From an uncultured Eggerthellaceae bacterium (lineage in GTDB: Bacteria > Actinomycetota > Coriobacteriia > Coriobacteriales > Eggerthellaceae): a stretch of 52,015 nt of DNA. Where the stretch lies: assembly GCA_903789415.1 (NCBI GenBank), contig CAIFEG010000005.1, forward strand, positions 35,314-87,328, in the 5' to 3' direction. Made by a program: the position numbers and the translations under genes. How positions within the stretch are numbered: the first letter of the stretch is position 1; each line of letters opens with the position of its first letter. Below the pieces are notes generated by a model. It was not told the origin of the DNA. It worked only from the letters and a program-made list of their open reading frames with translations, and did no database searches. Below are positions 1 to 7,833 of this stretch, one piece after another.

Positions 1-298
1 CATAGGTGCGCAAAAACCGCACGCACATGCTATGAAACGTCGATACCCACATACCGCGCGCATATGGCCCGATGAGTCCACCTAAACGATCGCGCATTTC
101 ACGTGCCGCTTTATTGGTAAACGTGATGGCCATGATTTGCCACGGCTGCACGTGGTTGTCCAGAATCATATGAGCAATTCGATAGGTGAGAACGCGTGTT
201 TTTCCGCTCCCCGCTCCGGCTAAAACCAGAAGCGGACCTTCGGTGTGCAGAACTGCGTCTTTTTGCTCGTCGTTAAGACCGCTGAGGTCTAAGGACAT
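1..298 (-). CDS. pcrA: UvrD/PcrA-type superfamily 1 DNA helicase, N-terminal part (cut by window edge)
   Basis: ATP-dependent 3'-5' DNA helicase of repair and replication. Only the first 99 codons are present; the gene runs off the left edge. Reading leftwards from the ATG at 298, the protein shows a Q-motif (LNDEQ, residues 8-12), the Walker A loop AGAGSGKT (27-34), motif Ia ITFTNKAA and the STFHS block, in the order and spacing of UvrD/PcrA. A ribosome binding site GAGGAG lies 8 bases upstream of this ATG; an ATG four bases further upstream is out of frame. It follows the DAHP synthase gene in the same direction after about 60 bases and may be co-transcribed with it. PcrA versus UvrD cannot be decided from this part. 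Confidence 0.93.
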   Translation of the reverse strand, partial: MSLDLSGLNDEQKDAVLHTEGPLLVLAGAGSGKTRVLTYRIAHMILDNHVQPWQIMAITFTNKAAREMRDRLGGLIGPYARGMWVSTFHSMCVRFLRTY

Positions 299-361
299 AC
301 ATAACTCCTCTGAAGTTGAAAATCTACAGAATTAAAATCTCTTTGAATTCGCTGCACCATG

Positions 362-1225
362 CTACACGATGCGTTTACCAAGTGCATGCGCAATGGTACG
401 AAGCTGATCAAGCATGGCAACAAATTGATCAAGCGTGAGCTGCTGCGGGCCATCGGAAAGTGCCGCCGGTGGATTCGGATGGATTTCGACCATGATGGCA
501 TCTGCTCCTACCGCCACTGCGGCGCGTGCCAAGGCAGGCACCAAATCTCGTTGCCCCGCTGCGTGCGAAACATCCACACAAACGGGAAACAGTGATTGCT
601 TGTGCAGCACCGGAACCGAAGATATATCCAACGTAAAACGGGTAGCGGTTTCGAATGTCCGAATGCCCCGCTCACACAGCATCACATTTGTATTGCCTTC
701 AGCGGTGAGATAATCACTTGCAGCGAGCCATTCTTCAATCGAACCCGCAAATCCCCGCTTAAACATGACCAGCTTGTGAGAGGTTTTCGTTTGTCTTGCT
801 ACCGTGCGAAGAAGGCTAAAGTTCTGAAAATTCCGCGCGCCAATTTGAAAGCCATCGCAATAATGATCCACCATTCCGCAATGTTCAGAGTCCATGACCT
901 CGGTTAAGGTGTTTAAACCATAACGTTCGTGCACATTTGCGAGCATTTCAAGCCCACGTTCTCCAAGCCCTTGAAAGGAATGAGGGTTGGTTCGTGGCTT
1001 AAACGCTCCCCCGCGAATCCAGTGAAGTCCTTGATCTTTGATGCATGCGGCAACTTCATCAAGCTGTGCCTGTGACTCTACGGAGCATGGGCCTGCAAAA
1101 ATGGTGATTGTATCGCTTTTCTGCAACAGATCAGGGATAGGCGCTAAATGAGCGATATCTGCTGAATGCGCAGTGGAAAATGATTTTCCTTTCAATGGTT
1201 TTTCCTTGTTTCCAGAAGAAGTCAT
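362..1225 (-). CDS. aroF: 3-deoxy-7-phosphoheptulonate (DAHP) synthase, type I beta
   Basis: First step of the shikimate pathway: condenses phosphoenolpyruvate and erythrose 4-phosphate. The 287-residue protein has FAGPCSVE (43-50), RGGAFKPRT (71-79) and QIGARNFQNF (127-136), the PEP- and metal-binding blocks of the short AroF/AroA family, then the C-terminal VDVSHAAGQRDLVP block. It lacks the extended N-terminus of the E. coli AroG type. Its ATG overlaps the stop of the upstream chorismate mutase by 4 bases (ATGA), so the two are translationally coupled. In some bacteria these two activities are fused; here they are adjacent genes. Feedback control cannot be read from the sequence. Confidence 0.93.
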   Translation of the reverse strand: MTSSGNKEKPLKGKSFSTAHSADIAHLAPIPDLLQKSDTITIFAGPCSVESQAQLDEVAACIKDQGLHWIRGGAFKPRTNPHSFQGLGERGLEMLANVHERYGLNTLTEVMDSEHCGMVDHYCDGFQIGARNFQNFSLLRTVARQTKTSHKLVMFKRGFAGSIEEWLAASDYLTAEGNTNVMLCERGIRTFETATRFTLDISSVPVLHKQSLFPVCVDVSHAAGQRDLVPALARAAVAVGADAIMVEIHPNPPAALSDGPQQLTLDQFVAMLDQLRTIAHALGKRIV

Positions 1226-1596
1226 GCTGAAGGAGCTTCTTTCATGACGCGTAAAATCGTGTCATAAATCGCGCGCAGGTTATCATCGTAGAGGGGACCT
1301 TCATTGTTCTGTGCAATGCGCTCTCCAATTTGCTCTTCACGCGCCGAATCGTACAAGCTTAAGTGGGCTTTCTTTTTCAGATCCCGAATGATAAGCGCTT
1401 CCTTTGCTCGTTTATTAAGCAATGGAATGATTTGATCATCAATTTCATCAATAATTTGACGGTGCTGATTGATAACCTTTAGCTCCTCTTCGGGATCTTG
1501 CACCTCTTGAGATTGCTGAGTTTGGGATTTAGATTGCTCATTATTGTTTCGCGAATTTGAAAATGATTGAGAATTCATATCGTTATTCTGCGTCAT
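1222..1596 (-). CDS. Chorismate mutase, AroQ type
   Basis: Converts chorismate to prephenate in phenylalanine/tyrosine synthesis. The 124-residue protein starts with a polar, Gln/Asn/Ser-rich stretch of about 40 residues. An all-helical AroQ domain follows (QIIDEIDDQIIPLLNKRA, then a Lys-rich helix with RDLKKK), ending with the YDNLRAIYDTIL-type last helix. The catalytic Arg/Lys pattern of AroQ is present. The ATG at 1596 has an AGAGGAT ribosome binding site. It heads a minus-strand operon with the DAHP synthase (4-base overlap) and possibly the helicase. The extra N-terminal tail is low complexity and may be a linker. Confidence 0.88.
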   Translation of the reverse strand: MTQNNDMNSQSFSNSRNNNEQSKSQTQQSQEVQDPEEELKVINQHRQIIDEIDDQIIPLLNKRAKEALIIRDLKKKAHLSLYDSAREEQIGERIAQNNEGPLYDDNLRAIYDTILRVMKEAPSA

Positions 1597-1808
1597 GGGT
1601 ATCCTCTACTAACTTGACGTCTCACGGCATATTCGTTTGCGTACCGCTCATATTACTTGTACGCACAAAGAAAGTTTTACAGACACATTCAAAAACTCAA
1701 ATAAATCAGTTTCAAAGTTGCGCGGCGGGTCGCATGTACGAAGAACATGAAGCTGATACTTCTGTAGAACTGCTGTGCCTATCTTCACGCCTCCATTTCA
1801 ACTAATAT

Positions 1809-1820
1809 CTTGGTATACAT
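1809..1820 (+). promoter_or_regulatory. Candidate extended -10 promoter element of guaA
   Basis: In the 277-bp gap between the divergent chorismate mutase and guaA genes, the sequence TTGGTATACAT matches an extended -10 (TGnTATAnT), about 55 bases before the guaA start. No good -35 is seen at the usual distance. I looked for a purine riboswitch in this gap and did not find its conserved core. Confidence 0.3.
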
Positions 1821-1873
1821 TCATTTTCGTGTGTGATGTGCGCGAAGAGCAAACTTGCTTGAAAGGACTTAAC

Positions 1874-3466
1874 GTGAGTGATATCAACGCTCCTTCTCAA
1901 AAGGTATTTGTCTTAGATTTTGGTGCACAATACGGGCAACTGATCGCGCGTCGCGTTCGTGATCTAGGCGTGTATTCCGAAATTGTTCCGTGTGATATTA
2001 CCGCTGACGAATTGAAGGAGAAAAATCCTTCTGCGATTATCTTAAGCGGTGGTCCTGCAAGTGTATATGCTGAGGGAGCACCTGATATTGACCCTGAAAT
2101 CTTAAATCTTGGCGTGCCGGTGCTTGGATTTTGCTACGGCCAACAAATCATGGCCAAAACGCTTGGTGGCACGGTAAGCCACGTTGATGAGGGTGAATAT
2201 GGCCGCGCAACGCTCCACCGCAAAGGCCAGTCACGCATTTTGGATGGCACTCCCGAAACACAAACCGTGTGGATGAGCCATCGCGATGCTGTCACCGAAG
2301 CTCCTGAAGGATTCACGGTTACCGGGAGCACCGACATCTGCCCCGTCGCTTCGATGGAAGATGCCAGCAGAAACTTATACGCAACTCAGTTCCACCCTGA
2401 AGTCCATCACACCGAATATGGGGAAACTATTTTAAGGAATTTCTTATTCAAGATTTCGGGTCTCGAAGCGAATTGGTCGATGGAAGATTTCATCGATCGT
2501 ACCGTTGAAGACATCCGCAAAAAGGTTGGCAACGATCGTGTGATCCTGGCGCTTTCAGGTGGCGTTGATTCAAGTGTGGTTGCTGCCCTATTCTCACGTG
2601 CCATTGGCAAGCAAGTGACCTGTGTGTTTGTCAACCACGGCCTGCTCCGCAAAAACGAACCCGAAGAAGTAGAGCATGTGTTCACTAAAGTGTTTGACGT
2701 CGATTTCGTCCATGTACATGCAGAACAGCGCTATTTGGATTTGCTTCGCGGCGTCACCGAACCAGAGAAGAAACGTCAATTAATTGGCACTGAGTTTTGG
2801 AAGGTCTTCTTCGAAGAAGCACAGAAGCTTGACGGCGTAAAATATCTGGCACAAGGCACAATCTATCCTGACATTATTGAGTCGGGGGCGCGTAAGACGG
2901 GAAGCAAGTCTTCAAAGATCAAAAGCCATCACAATTTAATCCCCTTTCCTGAAGGGGTTCACTTTGATCTGATCGAGCCGTTGGACCATCTTTTCAAAGA
3001 TGAAGTTCGCGAACTCGGTACGAAGCTGGGTCTGCCTTCAAACATCGTATATCGCCAGCCTTTCCCAGGACCTGGTCTTGCGATTCGCATCATCGGTGAA
3101 GTAACGGCAGACAAGCTACGCATGTTGCGTGATGCGGATGCCATTGTGCGTGAAGAAATCGATGCCTATAACGAAAAGCTCTACAAAGAAACGGGCGTTC
3201 GCGATTCCGAACATTCTGTGTGGCAATATTTTGCAGTGCTTCCCAGTATTCGCAGCGTGGGTGTTATGGGTGATGAACGCACGTATGCGCACCCGATTAT
3301 TGTGCGCGCTGTTGAAAGCCGCGACGCCATGACCGCGGACTGGGCGAAACTCCCCTATGAGGTGCTTTCGAAGATTTCAAGCCGCATCGTAGACGAAGTT
3401 CCCGGCGTGAACCGCGTGGCCTACGACATCACGAGCAAACCACCTGCAACCATCGAGTGGGAGTAG
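1874..3466 (+). CDS. guaA: GMP synthase (glutamine-hydrolysing)
   Basis: Converts XMP to GMP using glutamine and ATP. The GTG at 1874 is chosen as start because GAAAGGA lies just upstream and the family begins near the following KVFVLDFGAQYGQ block; a longer open frame back to 1775 would add 33 unrelated residues. The 530-residue protein has a class I amidotransferase domain (GFCYGQQ, nucleophile Cys87; FHPEVHHTE with the His/Glu pair), the PP-loop ATP pyrophosphatase motif ALSGGVDSSV, and the C-terminal dimerisation domain ending in the conserved PPATIEWE. Its last 14 bases before the stop are copied further downstream (see the repeats), marking its 3' end as an integration site. Confidence 0.97.
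   Translation: MSDINAPSQKVFVLDFGAQYGQLIARRVRDLGVYSEIVPCDITADELKEKNPSAIILSGGPASVYAEGAPDIDPEILNLGVPVLGFCYGQQIMAKTLGGTVSHVDEGEYGRATLHRKGQSRILDGTPETQTVWMSHRDAVTEAPEGFTVTGSTDICPVASMEDASRNLYATQFHPEVHHTEYGETILRNFLFKISGLEANWSMEDFIDRTVEDIRKKVGNDRVILALSGGVDSSVVAALFSRAIGKQVTCVFVNHGLLRKNEPEEVEHVFTKVFDVDFVHVHAEQRYLDLLRGVTEPEKKRQLIGTEFWKVFFEEAQKLDGVKYLAQGTIYPDIIESGARKTGSKSSKIKSHHNLIPFPEGVHFDLIEPLDHLFKDEVRELGTKLGLPSNIVYRQPFPGPGLAIRIIGEVTADKLRMLRDADAIVREEIDAYNEKLYKETGVRDSEHSVWQYFAVLPSIRSVGVMGDERTYAHPIIVRAVESRDAMTADWAKLPYEVLSKISSRIVDEVPGVNRVAYDITSKPPATIEWE
3452..3465 (+). repeat. guaA 3'-end core sequence, copy 1 (probable attachment site)
   Basis: ATCGAGTGGGAGTA encodes the last residues of GuaA. The same 14 bases recur exactly at 7921-7934 and 14001-14014, and 10 of them at 24590-24599, always as direct repeats. 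This is the pattern left by site-specific recombination into the 3' end of a conserved gene. The guaA 3' end is a known insertion hotspot for genomic islands. No integrase gene is seen nearby. Confidence 0.7.
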
Positions 3467-3631
3467 CCCGAAAGGGTGTGCATCGCCTGCCCGGTTCCGT
3501 TCGAGCCGGCCTTTCTGCATCGCGAGCCTGTGCGGGCCTTCGGCGGCGGCTTCGGCGTCGCGCCCGCCGCCTGATCGTATGTCCTCGATTCTGCTCTCTC
3601 TTCTGGATATCCTCCTGACCTGCGGCAGCCT

Positions 3632-3840
3632 GGGATCGCTTCGGGCGTGCAGGATATCGCGATAGTGGCGACGTGCATGATGCTCGAGGCCACGGACCTG
3701 GGCATCGGCTATCTTATGGTCAACGGCTTTTCAAACACCGCTGCACACGATGCCTCTCATCTCCCGGAGAGCGAGAAGGTCGTGATGCTGATGCCGCTGT
3801 GGCCCGCTCAGCGCTGCCATTCCACGAAGCTTCCGTCTTG
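3632..3840 (+). pseudogene. Remnant of a nitroreductase family gene (C-terminal part)
   Basis: Immediately after guaA, one frame reads SGVQDIAIVATCMMLEATDL, then GIGYLMVNGF and LPESEKVVMLMPL. This matches the C-terminal half of small FMN nitroreductases (the ATxxMLLAAxxLGxG and LPxxxxVVxLMPLGYPA blocks). No start codon, N-terminal domain or ribosome binding site accompanies it. After MLMPL the expected GYPA is lost, and the frame runs into the 3' end of the opposite-strand DsbA-like gene. It is read as a truncated leftover of an earlier insertion. The 165 bases between guaA and this remnant hold only GC-rich sequence with one inverted repeat (3542-3571). Confidence 0.55.
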
Positions 3841-4683
3841 GATGAGCTTCGCTCGCACGCGGCTCCCGTGCCCTCCCTCAAGGAGGGGGCGGATGAGGTC
3901 GCGCGCCTCCTCGTCGCTTCCCAGGTCGAACGCCTCGCGGATCTCCACGACAGAGACAAGGGGATGACTCTCGAGGAACGTGCAGACAGCCCCCTTGCTT
4001 CTGTCGGGCGCCTGTGGCCTAAGCGTCCCCGAGCTTATTTGGTCGATTAGCCCCACGAAGGTCTGGTAGTCGAAGACACTGCTGCCGACCATGGCAAACC
4101 CCTTGTGTCTGACCACATAGGCAGGCAGCTCGTGAATCCCAAGGGAGTCCCCCACTTGGCGGTCGTAAGCGAAGGCCTTCTCTGCGGTTCCGTCATGCAA
4201 GTATTGCAGCAAGGAATCCCTGTCGATGCCGACCTGGTCGGCCACCCGAAGGATTTCCTCTTCGTGGGTCGTCGGACGGGTCTCGACGATCGTGGCATAG
4301 CGAAGTCTGTAGAGGAAACGGTCCGCGAGCTCAGGCGTAGCTTTCTGTGCGGCCTTGTAAGCCAGATCAAGCGGCCATGAGGAGCGATGAGACGGATCGA
4401 ACAGCCGGAAGTCCTTCATGTGCATGGGAATCCCACCGATATCCTCCTCGTCGAGATAGATCCCAGCGAGACGTTTGTTGTAACGGCTGATGCCCTCCGC
4501 CGCCTCAAGCGCCCTTTCCTTTTTTGTCATGAACTGGGAAACGTCCGGCACCAATCCCATCATCCGATAGCGGAGATCAATCTTCCCCGGATAATGGGTC
4601 TCGAGCTTCCTGAAGATTGGCTCCGATTCGAAGGAGAGCCCCATCATGGGATCTGTGAACGCGATGATGATCACCTTTGACAT
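3808..4683 (-). CDS. DsbA-like thioredoxin-fold protein lacking the CXXC motif
   Basis: The 291-residue protein opens with a beta strand and then TDPMMGLSFESEPIFRKLE, the place where DsbA/FrnE-type proteins carry a CXXC (typically DPxCxWC). Both cysteines are absent, so classical disulfide exchange is not expected. The helical insertion (residues ~60-170) and the return to the thioredoxin fold with the cis-Pro region HELPAYVV are present. The last ~60 residues resemble a small winged-helix segment. It is the last gene of a four-gene minus-strand run (OYE, hydrolase, MIF-like, this gene), only 6 bases after the MIF-like stop. Substrate unknown; a glutathione-transferase or isomerase-like role is possible. 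Confidence 0.8.
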   Translation of the reverse strand: MSKVIIIAFTDPMMGLSFESEPIFRKLETHYPGKIDLRYRMMGLVPDVSQFMTKKERALEAAEGISRYNKRLAGIYLDEEDIGGIPMHMKDFRLFDPSHRSSWPLDLAYKAAQKATPELADRFLYRLRYATIVETRPTTHEEEILRVADQVGIDRDSLLQYLHDGTAEKAFAYDRQVGDSLGIHELPAYVVRHKGFAMVGSSVFDYQTFVGLIDQISSGTLRPQAPDRSKGAVCTFLESHPLVSVVEIREAFDLGSDEEARDLIRPLLEGGHGSRVRAKLIQDGSFVEWQR

Positions 4684-4689
4684 GTCTGG

Positions 4690-5052
4690 TCACCCGAGTG
4701 CCCTTCTGTCGATGTACATTCCCGACACGGCCCAAGCCGTGATGTCCTCGAACTTGAGGTAGACGTGGTCTGGCTCGATCCCGAGAATGTCCGAGACGGC
4801 CTTGGTCACGACAGCTGTAAAGCGGTCGTATCCCGCATGCGATTCGTTGCCGAAGATCGCCACTTCGATGTAGGCGATCGGCTCGGAATTGTCCCCCTTA
4901 AGCCAGAGATGCGCCTTGTCCTCAAATTTGAGGAATAAGTATTCCTCGCTCTTCCCCGGGACGAGCTCGATTGCCTTGCCGAGCATCGACTTGAGCTCAC
5001 TTTCCTGTTTGTCTGATATCTTGACGTTCGTCTGCGTCTTGATGAAAGGCAT
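4690..5052 (-). CDS. MIF-type tautomerase (macrophage migration inhibitory factor homologue)
   Basis: The 120-residue protein starts Met-Pro-Phe, leaving the N-terminal Pro that is the catalytic base of the MIF/4-oxalocrotonate tautomerase superfamily. It carries the family pattern (TNVKISD, AIELVPGKSEEYLFLKFED, DHVYLKFEDITAWAVSGM) over the expected length of about 115 residues. MIF-type enzymes tautomerise phenylpyruvate and related enols; the natural substrate here is unknown. A GGAGGT-type ribosome binding site precedes the ATG. It sits between the alpha/beta hydrolase (42-base gap) and the DsbA-like gene (6-base gap) and is probably co-transcribed with both. Confidence 0.88.
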   Translation of the reverse strand: MPFIKTQTNVKISDKQESELKSMLGKAIELVPGKSEEYLFLKFEDKAHLWLKGDNSEPIAYIEVAIFGNESHAGYDRFTAVVTKAVSDILGIEPDHVYLKFEDITAWAVSGMYIDRRALG

Positions 5053-5094
5053 GGATGACCTCCTTCATGGATCGGCATTGTCTCAACGGCTGCT

Positions 5095-5994
5095 TCAGAG
5101 TTCGCTCTTCGCGCTCGAGACCTTGTCTTCCCTTCTCCATTTCTTCAGCTGCTTTAGGATATCGTCGGCCACTTCCTGGTTTTTGCCCTGGTAAGTGTGG
5201 CCGGTCTTCTCGATAAAGATGAGGTCGTTCTTTTTGGCGGCCGGCATATGGCTATTCAGGTTGCGCAGGAACTCCGAAGGGTCCCCGTCGGTGAAGTTGT
5301 CATAGGTCCCCACCAGCAAGGCTCCGGTATGGGTGACCTTCTCTGCCTGCGAGAAATCTGCATCCTTTGCGGTGTGGACATTGTTCAGGATCCCCGAGAA
5401 CTCCCAATCGTAGGCGGTGTTGGCGATGCAGTCGACCCAGCCCATGAAGGGAAAGGGGAGCATCCTGTCTCCGTCGCCCCTGGCCACCTGTTCCTTGATG
5501 ACGGCCTTCTCCTTATCGGTCACTCCCGACATCATGTAGTCCAGATTGGCGGGAGAGAGCAGAAAGAAGTGCTCCACCCGCTTGTCGTGGTGTCCTGACA
5601 GGTAATGGATCACCTTGTTGGACCCCCGAGAAAGCCATCCCAAAATGATGTGCTTATAGCCTTGCCGCTCGGCGAAATCCAGGTAGGCCTCAATGTCGTC
5701 GTCGGTGTAGGCGAAGCGCTCGTTATACGAACCGATGACCTCCTCCTTGCCAGTCTTCGCGTTGACTGTCTGGATCTGAGGAAAGGCGTCGTTCGTCTGG
5801 GCATAGGCAAAGTCTATGTTGGCCTTGCTCAGGGTCTCCCCGATATTGAAGTAGAAGGGGTTCGAGTAAAAGTTCCCATGAATCCCCGTGATTGCGATGA
5901 AGAGCGTATCGGACGTCTTCTGCTCCTTCTGGCGGAACAAGACCCCATTCAAGATGGGCCCCCGCTTTGTGGGGACGTCGAGCTTGAACATCAT
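5095..5994 (-). CDS. Alpha/beta hydrolase with altered nucleophile elbow
   Basis: The start is set at the ATG at 5994: a TTAGGAG ribosome binding site at 6004-6010 directly abuts the earlier ATG at 6003, so that one cannot be used, whereas the later ATG lies 9 bases away. The roughly 299-residue protein has the fold's first strand with an oxyanion block (ITGIHGNFYSN), an elbow reading ILGWLSRGSNK, a central FLLSPANLD segment, and a late Asp/His region (VGTYDNFTDGDP, EKTGHTY). Relatives usually show GHSLGSNK at the elbow. The Ser and last Gly survive but Gly-His before the Ser are replaced by Trp-Leu, so activity is uncertain. It is the second gene of the minus-strand run behind the old yellow enzyme. 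Confidence 0.82.
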   Translation of the reverse strand: MMFKLDVPTKRGPILNGVLFRQKEQKTSDTLFIAITGIHGNFYSNPFYFNIGETLSKANIDFAYAQTNDAFPQIQTVNAKTGKEEVIGSYNERFAYTDDDIEAYLDFAERQGYKHIILGWLSRGSNKVIHYLSGHHDKRVEHFFLLSPANLDYMMSGVTDKEKAVIKEQVARGDGDRMLPFPFMGWVDCIANTAYDWEFSGILNNVHTAKDADFSQAEKVTHTGALLVGTYDNFTDGDPSEFLRNLNSHMPAAKKNDLIFIEKTGHTYQGKNQEVADDILKQLKKWRREDKVSSAKSEL

Positions 5995-6024
5995 GCCAAT
6001 CATCTCCTAAAGAACTCTTGTGTC

Positions 6025-7041
6025 TCATTTCCGGAAGATGCACCTGTGCAGGTTTGAGGAATAGCAACCGTTGCAGGAGATGCACGCCGATACCACGTTG
6101 GGATCAGCCTTCATCTTGTTCGGCAGGTCAGGCTCGCGCAGGAGCGGACGTGACATTGAGATCAGCTCGACTTTCGAATGGTTGAGCACGTACTCCATCG
6201 TGTCGAGCGCTCGGAAGCCGCCCACGACGATGACGGGGACGCTGACCTCTTCCGCAAGCCGTGCCGCGAACGGGGCGAAATACCCTTCGTCCCTGTGCGC
6301 CCTGACACCTTGGACCGAGGTGCCGTTGCCGCTCACCTCGATAGAGTCGATGCCGGCACGCTCCAGCATCTTTCCTATCCTCAGGCTCTCCTCCTCGTCG
6401 ATGCCTCCGGGGACGAAGTCGCTGCTGTTGACCTTCGCGGTGACGTGTAGGTTCGGTGCCTCCTTCTTGATGCCTTCCAGGATCTCCCGGGCGATCCTGA
6501 AACGGTTCTCCGTCGAGCCCCCGTACTCGTCTGTCCTGTGATTGACCGCAGGGGAAAGGAAGCGGCTCAGGAAGAAGAAGTGCGCCAGGTGGATCTGCAC
6601 TCCGTCGAAACCTGCTTTCTGGGCGCGAGCTGCCGCATCGATGAACTGGCGAACCACCTCGTGGATCTCGTCTTTTTCCATTTCGTCAGGTTCCACTTGC
6701 CTCAGGCTTTCCGACTTGCGGTAATAGGCGCCCAAGGCGAGCTGGGATATCACCGGAGTCCCCTTGGAGTGGATCAGGTCCACCAGCTTCCTGTACTGCG
6801 GGATCAGCGAATCGTCGGAGAGTCGCATCATCCCTTCCATGTACCGGTCATCTGCCGATACGCTCGTGAAGCCGGTGATTATGAGGCCGACGCCGCCGTC
6901 CGCAAGCTCCTCGTAGATTTTGAACACAGGGTCGCCGATGCTTCCGTTAGGCGCAGCGGCTGCCTCCCAGGTTGCGGAACGCACCAGGCGGTTCTTCAGC
7001 TTCATGTTCCTCATCTCGAACGGTTCGAATAGCTTCTTCAT
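6025..7041 (-). CDS. NADH:flavin oxidoreductase, old yellow enzyme family
   Basis: FMN-dependent ene-reductase type TIM barrel, 338 residues. The ATG at 7041 (MKKLFEPFEM) has GAGAGGAAG upstream; the open frame extends 8 codons further without a better site. Visible family blocks: LKNRLVRSAT near the N-terminus, GGVGLIITGF, the substrate-binding GFDGVQIHLAHFFFLSRFLSP (family HxxHGYLxxxFLSP, here with an unusual Ala and Phe run), RTDEYGGSTENRFR, and the FMN-phosphate site VIVVGGF. It ends CISCNGCYSS with clustered cysteines but lacks the long FAD/Fe-S extension of 2,4-dienoyl-CoA reductases. It is the first gene of its operon, divergent from the HxlR regulator, which probably controls it. Confidence 0.9.
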   Translation of the reverse strand: MKKLFEPFEMRNMKLKNRLVRSATWEAAAAPNGSIGDPVFKIYEELADGGVGLIITGFTSVSADDRYMEGMMRLSDDSLIPQYRKLVDLIHSKGTPVISQLALGAYYRKSESLRQVEPDEMEKDEIHEVVRQFIDAAARAQKAGFDGVQIHLAHFFFLSRFLSPAVNHRTDEYGGSTENRFRIAREILEGIKKEAPNLHVTAKVNSSDFVPGGIDEEESLRIGKMLERAGIDSIEVSGNGTSVQGVRAHRDEGYFAPFAARLAEEVSVPVIVVGGFRALDTMEYVLNHSKVELISMSRPLLREPDLPNKMKADPNVVSACISCNGCYSSNLHRCIFRK

Positions 7042-7150
7042 GCTGGTCTTCCTCTCTCTCCACAAGCCCTTCTGAGGCTTGAAGATTTCTGCCTCAACAT
7101 GCTTGGCTTTTGCCTCTAGTTACAATATAATTTGTTGCAATAAATAATAA

Positions 7151-7189
7151 AGTATGAAGAATTTACTTCCTTAGTATAAAAAAGATACT
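7151..7189. promoter_or_regulatory. Two operator-like palindromes for the HxlR regulator
   Basis: Two sites of the form AGTA-N9-TACT lie at 7151-7167 and 7173-7189 in the AT-rich gap between the divergent old yellow enzyme and HxlR genes. Their centres are 22 bp apart, about two helical turns. The second has longer perfect arms (TAGTAT / ATACTA). HxlR dimers bind palindromes of this size in front of the genes they control, so these are good candidates. They have not been tested. Confidence 0.55.
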
Positions 7190-7237
7190 ATTAGGGAGCA
7201 GGAGATGTGACAGGATGATTGACAGGTGAGAGATGTC

Positions 7238-7603
7238 ATGAAGACGAAGCCATTGCCCACAACGGAGAACATCTACGACACCAATTGCCCGATTCTTTAC
7301 GCGATGAGGCTGATTGGTCAGAAGTGGAAACTGCCGATCCTGTGGTACCTCGCAGATGCCGAGAACCAGACCCTGCGCTATGGAGAGCTGCAGAAGCGCG
7401 TCGTGGGAATCACCGCAACGATGCTGACCAAGTGCCTGCGCGAGCTTGAGCGGGACAAGTTCATAACGAGGAAGCAGCACGACACGATACCGCCGACGGT
7501 CGAATATAAGCTCGCGAAGCGTGGGAAGACGCTTATTCCGGCGCTCGACTCCATCTATGACTGGGCGGATCAGCAGATACAGGAGGAGAACTCAGGCAAT
7601 TGA
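7238..7603 (+). CDS. HxlR family winged-helix transcriptional regulator
   Basis: The roughly 121-residue protein carries the HxlR signature: CPILYAMRLIGQKWKLPILW near the N-terminus, then LRYGELQKRVVGITATMLTK for the recognition helix and TVEYKLAKRGKTLIP for the wing. Cys17 occupies the position of the redox-sensing N-terminal cysteine of YodB/HypR-type members, which control nitroreductases and quinone or flavin oxidoreductases. This fits the divergent old yellow enzyme and the nitroreductase remnant nearby. The start could be the GTG at 7226 instead of the ATG at 7238; both have only modest ribosome binding sites. Confidence 0.9.
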   Translation: MKTKPLPTTENIYDTNCPILYAMRLIGQKWKLPILWYLADAENQTLRYGELQKRVVGITATMLTKCLRELERDKFITRKQHDTIPPTVEYKLAKRGKTLIPALDSIYDWADQQIQEENSGN

Positions 7604-7705
7604 CGTTGTTTGCTTGTACATGAGCATGAAATCATGCAGCCGTGTCTTCCGGCCTCGTTCCGTGCCCTTGCGGCGTTCGGAGAGGATTCATGAAAGTGAG
7701 CGGTT

Positions 7706-7833
7706 GCAGTACCGGCGACTATTCTTCTCGGACGTTTCCGCAGGTGAAAGTGGTCGTTGGGCAGTACCGGCAACTACTGCGGGCGCGAGGTGGTACTGCT
7801 GCAGTACCACCCCCGATACCGCGGTGGTACTGC
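7706..7833. repeat. Cluster of five GGTACTGC/GCAGTACC words
   Basis: The octamer GGTACTGC occurs on either strand at 7706, 7761, 7792, 7801 and 7826, five times in 128 bases. The copies at 7792 and 7801 form a near-perfect palindrome with a 1-base centre. The copies at 7706 and 7761 belong to a longer direct repeat (GCAGTACCGGC-A/G-ACTA). The cluster ends where the 145-bp repeat begins. It could be a set of arm-type binding sites for a recombinase or a regulator. No gene is recognised between 7604 and 8024. Confidence 0.5.

Noticed and set aside
1597-1873. Purine riboswitch before guaA
   Set aside because: The conserved loop and junction sequences of the purine aptamer are not present in this gap.
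3542-3571. GC-rich inverted repeat (GGCGGCG/CGCCGCC) after guaA as a terminator
   Set aside because: No T tract on either strand; the region is GC-rich enough for such a stem by chance.
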